From Symbiodinium sp. CCMP2592 (Eukaryota > Sar > Dinophyceae > Suessiales > Symbiodiniaceae): 64,000 nucleotides of DNA. The DNA lies in contig CAJNDT010006185.1 of NCBI GenBank assembly GCA_905221615.1, positions 248,001-312,000 on the forward strand, given 5' to 3'. Below, piece by piece: positions 55,520-64,000 of this stretch. The position numbers were made by a program, and so were the translations under genes. The notes below the pieces were generated by a model. It worked only from the letters and a program-made list of their open reading frames with translations. It made no database searches and was not told the origin of the DNA. Numbering within the stretch: the first letter of the stretch is position 1; each line of letters starts with the position of its first letter.

Positions 55520-55833
55520 GACCAGAAAAATTTCATGCTTCATTTCCTGGCAGTCACTTTGTGACAAATCCGAACAGCCAGCAGCTCCATTGGATGATGT
55601 ATTCGTCCCATGCTGCACACGTTCTTGCGACTTGTATCCACGCCATCAATCAAGGCTTGCTGGATCGTCGCCACTTTATAATGCATGTCGCGACTTTATA
55701 CTGCGCGCTAAAAGAATTAATCTGCTTCCGTATCTTCCGCTTTACGGTAGTAGAAAGTCTATGAGCCCCGAGCCACAATCCAGCCGCCTTTACGGCAGGC
55801 CGCACAGCACCAAGCTTCCGTGCATGTTTCGGC
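55520..55833 (+). other. 3' untranslated part of the element
   Basis: No supportable gene between the accessory ORF and the polypurine tract. It contains hairpin 15. Confidence 0.6.
55783..55800 (+). repeat. Bulged hairpin 15
   Basis: Outer GCC/GGC, inner GCC/GGC, loop TTTAC, bulged A. It lies outside any trusted coding frame, 41 bases before the 3' LTR. Confidence 0.75.
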
Positions 55834-55841
55834 GAGGGGGG
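55834..55841 (+). promoter_or_regulatory. Polypurine tract
   Basis: GAGGGGGG abuts the 3' LTR, where plus-strand DNA synthesis of LTR elements is primed. Confidence 0.8.
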
Positions 55842-56003
55842 TGTAATTTGTGCACGTGTGAAGTAGCATGTTGTGTGGTGACATTTTGGCTCAAGTGCTC
55901 TGGCAGTAAAAAGGTGTAGTTACCGAATGGTACAAGCCGTGCTGTTATCACTTGGACGGGTATATACAACAGTGCGTGTGTGCAGTGGTTTACAACAACT
56001 ATA
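55842..56003 (+). repeat. 3' LTR (162 bp)
   Basis: Differs from the 5' LTR by A for C (in GCAGTAAMAAGG) and T for A (in CCGTGCWGTTATC). Confidence 0.95.
55882..55895 (+). promoter_or_regulatory. Spliced-leader-like 14-mer in the 3' LTR
   Basis: Identical to 42553-42566. Confidence 0.7.
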
Positions 56004-56008
56004 TCTTT
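56004..56008 (+). repeat. Target-site duplication, right
   Basis: TCTTT immediately behind the 3' LTR. Confidence 0.9.
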
Positions 56009-59000
56009 ATCATAGTTGGGTATCATTTTACATTTTTATGGTTACTTAAACCCAGTAAGGAGCAACAATTTAGATTTTGAATCCTATCCCAACCATGAAG
56101 TAGTCTTGATTCAAGTTCTTATTAGCGGCATGTAGCTCCGCGAGCAGCTTCTTGAGAAGCCAGGTGGCTAACCACCCGAAGAAGCTCATGACCTTCTACG
56201 CTACGGCAGTGCTTGTTGCGACCTGAGGCATAATCCTACGGGTCCATATGCCGATATAGTATGTACCGAGGCCTCGAAAGCCACCCTTTCGTGGAACACA
56301 GCAGGGCAAGCTGACAGAGCACAAGCACGAACATGCGTCTTTGCTCAAGCTGTTGGTGTCATGTTTACTGTACCAGTATACTGTAGCAGACTTTACCCCT
56401 AAACCCTATTCTAAACCCTATTCTGATTTTTGAGGCCCCCATATTAGATCCAAGGTCCCCCCAACAAGCCTCGACCCGAGAGCCTTCACCCTAGAATTGT
56501 TTTCATTGCTGCAGGGTGGTCCATGAGCGCATTGGAAGCTTGCAAAGCAGCGAACCCCGTAGCCACAAGCAACTCAAACCATAAGACAATACCTGGACTC
56601 ACAAATCACCCAAAGGCTACAACACACCCTCAAGCTCTCGCTTCTCCCATGAGCCCTTAGGTACCCTTGGCCATCTTCATTGTGCTGCGGGGCTTTGCTC
56701 TGGAGTCGGACTTTAGCGCCGGGACCCCTGATGGAGTTATAAGGTTTCAGGGTCTATGGTTTGGGGTGACGTCTGAGGGCTGGAGGCTTTGCCCCAATCA
56801 CATAGCCTACAGTGTTGAGTTCCTAGTCCTCATGATTTCTTCCTTCCAGAAGTCCTGAAAAAGGTAGGTCATGCAGGGTCCAGGTCGGCTCTACGAATGA
56901 AGGATGTATGAGTGGGGTTTATTTACAGAGTGGGTCTTGGGGATTTGGGTCTCTAAAACCTCAACCCTGAACTTTAAACCTCAACCCTGAACGGATGTGG
57001 GGATCACAGATCAGTAAGTGCGGCGCAACCGACGCCATCGGTACAGAAAAAGCCCCTAAACATCGCAAAGCCAAAGCGCTTCGAGAGTGTGCAGGGCTTA
57101 TTTTTTATCGCTTAGGGGCAGCTCTTGGTGATGTGCTCGTCACAGGCGCTGTAATGGTTCAAGGCGAACCGGACCTAACAATCAGGTTACTCCACAAGCT
57201 ATTTTTAACTTGCAGTAAACACAAGCACCCGGCCATTGGTTATTGCGACGCCAAAACCTTAACCAGTCCCACACTTTAACATCCGCATGTTACCGCCGAT
57301 GATGACCAGCTTGCGATGCCTCGAACTGTTGAGGATGCATATGGTTTGAAGGGCTTGTAAGATTCATCGGGATGATCGGGTCTATAGGACTGAAGACTCT
57401 AGGGCTTTAGGGCAACAAAAACAGCAGTTTGGAGTTTAGGGCAGCAGAGCCGATAGTTGCAACAAGTGACTTTTTTGCTCTGTCAGTCGCCACCTGCTCG
57501 GTTACTTGGAGGGAACAACACATGCATTCCAGACTAGCGAAGGCGGGAACAATATAGAAGCCTGAATGATTATCTATTTGACTCCTTTCGGTTCCTCATT
57601 ATGCCTGTACTATAGTATGCCCCAAAACCATATGCAAAAAGTATGATGGCCCCTATAAAACCCGAATTCAAACGCTTGAGCCGACAGAAGCAATCTCGTA
57701 GATACTGCCACAGCCACAGAGCATAAAGAAAGACTGCTGAATATATATACACATATGATTATATATGCATCTCTTGAGCAAGCCTTCTATAGCCTGCAGA
57801 AATCTGTGAAGTTTCCACTTGCACACCCTGTAGACCCTAAACGCTGAACTGGAACCGACCGTGACCCGCCCAGTTTGATGCAACGCTTGGGCTGCCATCC
57901 TTCAAGGACGCACGCATGATTTTCTGAAGGGTTCTTGTCATGTTCTGTCGCAAAATTAGGAGGCAAGCCATTAGCTAGACCAGTGGGCTGCCGACTGCGA
58001 AGTTGCGGAAATATGGGCTCCTTATTGTATTTGAAGAGGATCTTCGTGTACACTGTGTTACAAGTATATGCGGATCCGTCGTGACTTGGGGAGATGCTCG
58101 CTGCTGTGGCAGCAGATCCAAGCCATGATTCCGCTTTGCGGCTATGCTTGGAGATGTCACCTGGGGATCTTCCCACTTTGGTGGTGACAGTGCTGTGCGG
58201 GATCAGCTGAGGAGTTTGTAGCAGGCTTCAGTGTTGCGCCGGCACAGAATCAAAGCACGACATGGAAGTGAGGATGCCGCACTTCTAGCCTGTGCACCTA
58301 TAGTAATTATGGCACTTTGGCCCCCCATATCCGCCGTTGCGTCTGTGGGAAAAATTCCCACGACGACATCGGTCTCACGATCGCATAGACCTCGGAAGCT
58401 GTGGCGGTCGTCTATCCGGTCAATCACCTTAACACGAATAGTAAAGACTATAGTGTAGTGAATGTAGTGACAGTGACTCTAGATGTTTGCAAGCACGGCG
58501 GTATTTCGCAAACCAAAATGTCCTTACTTTTCTATGTTTACTGCAACCATGCCACGTTCTAGGGTTTACGGTTTGCTCAAGCTCCGCTCCAGAGCTCTTG
58601 CCGGCCTTAAGGGGGGCATCAAAGCGACAAGTGCAATTTCACGCCACGGCAAATGCGAAGCCTAGTGAGCAGGGGCGGTCCAAAGCGTAGACCCCTTGTG
58701 TAGACCTCAAGACCCTATGAACTCAAAGCTCTAAGCTGCTCTCCGATCAAGCCTTCGTGGCCGACCCAGTGCAAAAAGGGGCTGAAACCGGAAAACCCTA
58801 AACCTCAAAACCGTGTCTGCCTTGAGCGAGGGCGCGAGTCGAAGCCCCAAGACCTTCAACCCCACACCTCTAGAATACCAATCTTTCAGAAACTGCTGAA
58901 ACCAACAGCCGGGACACCATCTAAAAAGGTTGAACCCCTCTAAGCAACTTTGCAAGTCCTAAACAAACCTAAACCGTTGAAGCCCTGAAGCAGCGAACGA

Positions 59001-60426
59001 CTCCCTAAAATTCCACAGGACCCAATAGTTAGGTACTTGCGTTTGGCATGCCTGGTTTCGTCATGTTAGTATTCGTGTGTGATTATCGAGTACTTGGACT
59101 CAGACCCTTGGGAGTCTTTCGTTTAAGACAGGACAACTCCTTCCTCAACCCTAACCCCAAAACCCTGACACCCTGAGCCGCAAACCCCAACACGCCTCAG
59201 CCTCGAAACAAAAGCCCTAAACCCAAACCCCTAAGCATCTAAGGCCCTAAGCCCACACCCTGAAGGCGCTAAAGGCCCTAAAGGCCCTAAACCCGTAAAC
59301 CCTATACCGGACAGGACTCTGACGACTACTTCGCTTGGCAGATTTCGGTGCCCAGCTCAGGTTTTCGGGCTTTCCGGCTTTCGGATCTTTCGGGTTTTCC
59401 AGGGTTCAGGGTTTAGGGTCTAGGGTTGTCGTCAACAGCTTTTCCTTCGAACTCTTGCCTTAAAACGGGGCTGCGAGGTCTGTAGGCGCTGCCCGGCACC
59501 TCAGTCCGTGCTGGAAAGTGTTTAGGGGTTAGGTTTTAGGGTTTAGGGTTTTGGAGCTCTGGGGCGGTAGGGTTTGGGCTCTGGAGCTTTTGTGTTCGGG
59601 CCTGCAGCGCAGAAGCATGGGCTTAGTTTAGGGGTTTCGGGTTTATGGCTGGGGGTTTACATTGCTTTTTTTGCGTTTAGGTTTTCGTCTTTGGGCTCAT
59701 GCGTGGGCTTGATAGGATGTATTACTATGCATTGCTATTTTGTGTCACGGTCTTGGCTTGGAGGGGGCTAGACTTCAAGGCTCTAGGGTTTTGTTTTATT
59801 TGGGGCTTTTGCAGTGGGTTTATAGTACGCATATTATTTAGCAAATCCAGGGGTTACTGGTCGTGTGTTCATGATTGTTCTACGTTCCTACGGCCGCCTG
59901 GACCCCAGAATAAGCCCTGGTTCTTCGGACGTTAACTCTGCCAGCGTGGGCACTGGGGCTTGTCGTAAGAAAATCCCAGGAGGCGTACGGCCACAAAACC
60001 TCAATTCCTGAGGGTGTATGTGACTACATGGTACATGCTTAGGCCTGAAGCGCGTTCCTCATAGGCTATTAGTAGGGCTAAAGTACATAGGGATGGAGAA
60101 TCCGATAAGCCTGGCTTAGGATTGGGCGCTCGGTGTTGGGAGCATTCTCTCTCCCCTTGAGGCATGCACCTCAAACCATAACATTAAGGCCCTCTCTCGC
60201 TCGCTCCCGCTCTCTCCGTCTCTCTGTCTGGGTTTCTTTGCAAGGTATACCGGCCTGTCAACGACGTGCCGCAGGAGGATGACAAGCCCAAATCCGCGCA
60301 AACATAGACCACAAACCCAACACCGACTTGTGAGTCATCGGGGCCAGTTAAAGAGACATTCAGAATGGACAAAATATCTGCTATACTTCATATATTATTT
60401 CATATACTAAAATTTTTCCAAGAAGA
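56009..60426. other. Non-coding stretch downstream of the retrotransposon
   Basis: No supportable gene. Telomere-like words are densest at 59130-59290 (CCCTAAA sense) and 59405-59560 (TTTAGGG sense). Frames such as 56995-57279 and 57787-58176 show no motif. Confidence 0.5.
59130..59290 (-). repeat. Degenerate telomere-like run
   Basis: Imperfect CCCTAAA/CCCTAAG words over about 160 bp. About 115 bp further on (59405 onwards) the motif appears on the other strand. Confidence 0.7.
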
Positions 60427-60497
60427 TATCCGAAAGAAAGTTTTCCAGAGTGGGATGGCGCAGCCTTCGAAGCAGTTGCTTTTGTGATGTTCGGGGC
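60427..60497 (+). repeat. Partial copy of the exon at the window end
   Basis: 70 of 71 bases equal 63930-64000. It reads YPKESFPEWDGAAFEAVAF then VMFG, and continues ACITKA to a TAG. Only the 3' part of the exon is present, so it is a duplicated exon piece or relic. Confidence 0.85.
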
Positions 60498-60571
60498 CTG
60501 CATCACGAAGGCATAGTGACATAGTGGCATCATACCCGAAATTGTTCAATGTCTCGTCCAAGTATTTGGCA

Positions 60572-60574
<3 letters not shown>

Positions 60575-60606
<32 letters not shown>
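60575..60606. repeat. (TA)n microsatellite
   Basis: About 16 TA units. Confidence 0.95.
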
Positions 60607-60607
<1 letters not shown>

Positions 60608-63466
60608 ATGTTAAGCCCCGATCCCCGAAACCTGAAGCCGTTCTTCAATGACAGTAGGGTGAAGGCACTTTTGACTAATACAGGGGCCTTCATAGGCAGA
60701 ATAGAGTCTTGGGGTGTCTTATACTATCATGATAATAAGGAACCCCCAAGGAAGTATAGGTAATTATTAACACTACGGGGCTTACCTTGGCCCAGAATCC
60801 AGGGATCTTCCTGGGCTCCAGCGTTGCCAAACTTGAGGGTTAAGGTCGGGTTTGAGGGTTTCCGGTTTCGGTTTTAGGGTCTAGGGTTTAGGGTTGAGGG
60901 TTCCTAGCTTTTTTGGTGTAGGTTCTGGGGCCACTGGTGGCGTTTAGCAGAGGGTCTTCGGCTTCTTTGCGGCTGAGGGCCATGAGGTAGTATAAAGGCC
61001 CTTAAATTGGGCATCAAAGGAGGTGCGATGTTATGAACGGCTGACATAACTCCTTAACATACCCCACATGCTCAAGGATTGTATTCTACACCCCCCCGCC
61101 CAAAGTCTTAGGCCCGTGTGCTCTGAACCGTCCACCCACCGAGCTCGCAGGACAAGGAGCGCCTTGGCTACGGGCCCTTCTCCACACTCTGGCGGCCTCA
61201 CCCGGTTGATTCCAGAAACTGCTCGGCGCCTTGCTCCATTCATGGGTAGTTATAAGTGTGGTTATCAGTCCCTAATGTGGGAAAATTAGTTGCCCTACTT
61301 CTACTAAGTCCACGTCCTAAGTATCCATCAACCTCCGAGTCTCCCGAGTTCAGTACAATACTGGGTGCTGAGTCGACACTCCGAAACCCTAAACCCTGTG
61401 GACATTGTTTCCTGCCATGCGAGAGGGAAAAAGAACTCTGATGTCCGCTCGTCCATGCTAGGTAGGAGGGAAAAAGACTCTGCAATCCACAAAATTCATC
61501 GAAGCCCAAGCTCGGAACCCCTAAACACAAGAAGCCCTTCAGGATCTTTTAGGGGTTTGGGGGCTTGCCTTTTCTTTTTGTGTATGCGGTTCAGGGTTTC
61601 AGGGCATGGCGTTTACATTGGGTTGAGGCTCGGAGGTTTTGGGGCAGAGAGTGTATGTCGGGTTTGAGTTGCAGCCACTACAAGGCTAGACTCCAACGCC
61701 CAAATCTGGAAAATCCTGAAGTACTAGGCCCCAAATCGAAACCCTCAAAACTCCAGAGAGCGCTAAAGCTTCAGGCATCCACAAGCCTTTCAAGCGCTTC
61801 TTCTACCAAGCAGGGGCCCGAGAGAAGAACGACGAGTCCGACTCTTTGTGGTCGCCCCGTCAAGAGTTTGGGGCATTCCTGGACCCTATAAAGCCCACCT
61901 TTTGAGGGTTCCTTATCATATGTTTCCTTGCATGAGCCTGTAATAAGGTAGGTGATCGGGGATTGATTGAGGTAGAGTTGTAGATTACCTGTTTGGGGTT
62001 TGGGGCTGCAAATAGGCCAAACGCTCGGGGTGTTGCGTATTTCTCAGCTTCCCTTATGGTCTTGCAGCGGTGCCTGCTCGTATAGTTTTTGTTGGTTTTT
62101 GAAACTACTACCCAGAAAGCAGATAATGACCTGCCGAAGAAGGACGCCGCAGAGGGCGCTACTGAAGTTCCTAAGAGTACGGGAGGGCCAGAGCATGGGT
62201 TTGCGTAACATTGGCAGAAGTAGAGCCAAGAAAGCATGCCCAGTTCATGCTTCCAGTCGCCTAATGAGGTGTCACTAGGGCTCCACTTACCTGAAGTCCC
62301 TACATAATGGGTTACTAGCAATGTAGAAACAGCAACCCTTTATTTAGGTAGCTGGAGCTCCCGGGGTACCTTCCAAGTTTTGTGCGGGATCGCTCCAGGT
62401 TTTCACGTTGTACTTTACCTTCGTTTGACTTGAGGATGTCATCTACCACGATGAGCTCCCGCATCACAAGTTCAACTTCGGCCACCTCCAGCATCACAAG
62501 CATGACTGTCCCCTGGCCCTTTACTCTGAGGATCATACGACTTAGTAGCTAAGATTATATGTACTTGGGTCGGTGTTAGGCATGTACAAGATGATGCCAA
62601 ACCCCAAATCCTAAACCCTATGGTTGGTTGATTCACCGTTCAAGAAGGTTTAGGGTTGGTGGGTTTCAGGGTTTAGTTGGAGGATCGCAGGACTTGGCAG
62701 GAAGGGTTATAGGCACCATACTTGGGTCGACAAGTGCTTATTACTCAGTGACTTTGTTTCGAATCCTATATCGTTGCGAAGTCCCATGGTCCTTTAAGGG
62801 CATGGGCCGTTTCAAAGCTGAGCTTTTGCGTTCTTGTCTTGTGTGGTGGGGCCCGTCTCAAACATCAGCAGGTCATGGAGTGTCAACTGTTGCATTTATG
62901 TCGGTTTAGAGTTTACAGTTCCAGTTTAGAGCAGCTGTACTGGGGTGTTGCAATGTGTCGGTACGATTAATATCAGTCCTATTAGCATTGATGAAACCCA
63001 ACCTTCGACACTCGTTCATGCGAGCGAGGCAACTTCAGGGCCACGTCTGAGCCGAAATCAATAGCACTGTGAACCCGTCCACAGTCTAATGCCGGAGACT
63101 AGGAGCTCATGGCTTATGCTTTACCAGCTTCAGCCACACTGACGGAAGAAGGTTCCAAGGCCAGAGAACTTCCCTTGCTGCCAGTGGCCTTCATAATTAG
63201 TAAAGGGTTTTGGGGGTATGTTATACTATATATACTATCATCATAATGAGGAGCCCCAACAAGTAACAATCGTATTGGTAGCATTGTCTCAGAATTTCCA
63301 AACTATTGGGACTTCCAGCCCGCCTGGGCTCGCCTTGGCACATGTTCCCAAAGACAGTATGATGGTAGCGTACCGTAGCATGGTTTTTAGTATGAATACC
63401 GCTAGGTTATAGTATTATCGTAGATCATACTATATTGCAGCATCCTTTAATATACATATGTGTATG

Positions 63467-63491
63467 TATATATATATATATATATATATAA
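63467..63491. repeat. (TA)n microsatellite
   Basis: About 12 TA units, preceded by TATG-type words. Confidence 0.95.
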
Positions 63492-63791
63492 TAGCAATCT
63501 CTTATATTATAGTAACCCTGATATTATAGTCACCCCTGATATTGTGGCAACCCTCATATTACCGGCAGAAAGGGAGGGAGAGGGAGAGAGAGAGAGAGCG
63601 TCCTTAACGGGGGACCTCAATTTGGAAGCAAAAGGCTTCCTCAAGGTTGCCAAGGGCCTCGACATGTGCAGTTGGTTTTTGCAGGAATCAGCTACAAACC
63701 ATGTCTAGAGTGTCTGGTTTTTGCCTTCTTTGGTATATTACAGTATAGTGTAGGGCATCCCAGCTCGCGTTGTAGAGCCTGGTCTCAGGAG

Positions 63792-64000
63792 CTAGCACTT
63801 CTTACCCAGGATGAGCCCGGCAAGAAGGTGCGAGAGCAGAGACATGTTGACGGTGCAGCGTGTGTCCCCGATGGTGGGTTTAAGTTGGGAGCTTCAACCA
63901 AAGCGATGGCATACAAAAATGCAGACGGCTATCCCAAAGAAAGTTTTCCAGAGTGGGATGGCGCAGCCTTCGAAGCAGTTGCTTTTGTGATGTTCGGGGC
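63792..64000 (+). CDS. Exon of an unrecognised gene, runs off the window
   Basis: A continuous frame that reads like protein: ELALLTQDEPGKKVREQRHV, DGAACVPDGGFKLGAS, AMAYKNADGYPKESFPEWDG, AAFEAVAFVMFG. GTCTCAG just before 63792 may be the splice acceptor, but the start is not certain. I do not recognise the family. Support for a real exon comes from its composition and from the near-identical copy of its 3' part at 60427-60497. The gene continues beyond the right edge. Confidence 0.5.

Larger units (their letters stand above)
42508..56008 (+). mobile_element. Complete Ty1/copia-type LTR retrotransposon
   Basis: 13.5 kb including target duplications. It has paired 162-bp LTRs, a 5-bp target duplication, a polypurine tract before the 3' LTR, and the order gag-protease, integrase, reverse transcriptase, RNase H, which is diagnostic of copia rather than gypsy elements. 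Pol is followed by an extra coding region of about 4.7 kb. Two LTR differences in 162 positions indicate a recent insertion, whereas the reading frame is interrupted at least eight times. At least 15 bulged-hairpin copies are spread over the internal part. Confidence 0.95.
60498..63791. other. Non-coding stretch
   Basis: It contains TA microsatellites (60575-60606, 63467-63491) and telomere-like words near 60865-60900, 61385-61395 and 62605-62675. No supportable gene. Confidence 0.5.

Noticed and set aside
56555-56575. CCGTAGCCA, the start of the spliced leader, near 56557
   Set aside because: Only nine bases match and the following bases do not fit; expected by chance at this length.

Overview
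The window looks like nuclear DNA of a dinoflagellate, most likely a Symbiodiniaceae-type genome. Four lines of evidence support this. (i) Telomere-type CCCTAAA/TTTAGGG words are scattered over both strands. (ii) Both LTRs of a retrotransposon contain a 14-base exact match to the 3' part of the dinoflagellate spliced leader. (iii) One gene has a candidate GA–AG intron, a splice class typical of dinoflagellates. (iv) The copia-type polyprotein has the sequence style of dinoflagellate Ty1/copia elements. The genus cannot be fixed from the sequence alone.

Layout. 1-9548: no gene that I can support; microsatellites and short dispersed repeats. 9549-11812: a two-exon candidate gene for a multi-pass membrane protein with TIR-like motifs; its putative intron holds a telomere-like tract bracketed by a 22-bp direct repeat. 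11.8-14.7 kb: non-coding and AT-rich. 14.7-16.8 kb: a nested palindrome of about 2 kb made of tandem arrays in opposite orientation. About 19.27-19.99 kb: a split gene for a PPPDE-type thiol peptidase. 20-24 kb: microsatellites. 24.06-24.58 kb (minus): an unrecognised coiled-coil-like protein. 25.85-26.24 kb: an inverted array. 32.13-32.21 kb: a J-domain exon fragment. 32.7-35.7 kb: simple repeats and a duplicated array of about 52-bp units. 35.7-42.5 kb: non-coding, rich in telomere-like words.

42508-56008 is a complete LTR retrotransposon of the Ty1/copia type. It has 162-bp LTRs that differ at two bases, a perfect 5-bp target duplication (TCTTT) and a polypurine tract. The order gag-protease, integrase, reverse transcriptase-RNase H is copia-like. 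Behind pol lies an unusual second coding region of about 4.7 kb (50782-55519). It is broken into several reading frames and carries an SGNH-hydrolase-like stretch, a KptA/Tpt1-like RNA 2'-phosphotransferase domain and a zinc ribbon.

The element also carries at least 15 copies of a short bulged hairpin: outer stem GCC/GGC, a covarying inner stem, and normally one bulged base on the 3' arm. All copies have the same orientation and I saw none outside the element. This hairpin family, the spliced-leader match in the LTRs and the Tpt1-like accessory region are the best candidates for undescribed biology here.

56.0-63.8 kb is mostly non-coding. The window ends inside an exon (from about 63792) whose last 71 bases are also present at 60427-60497.
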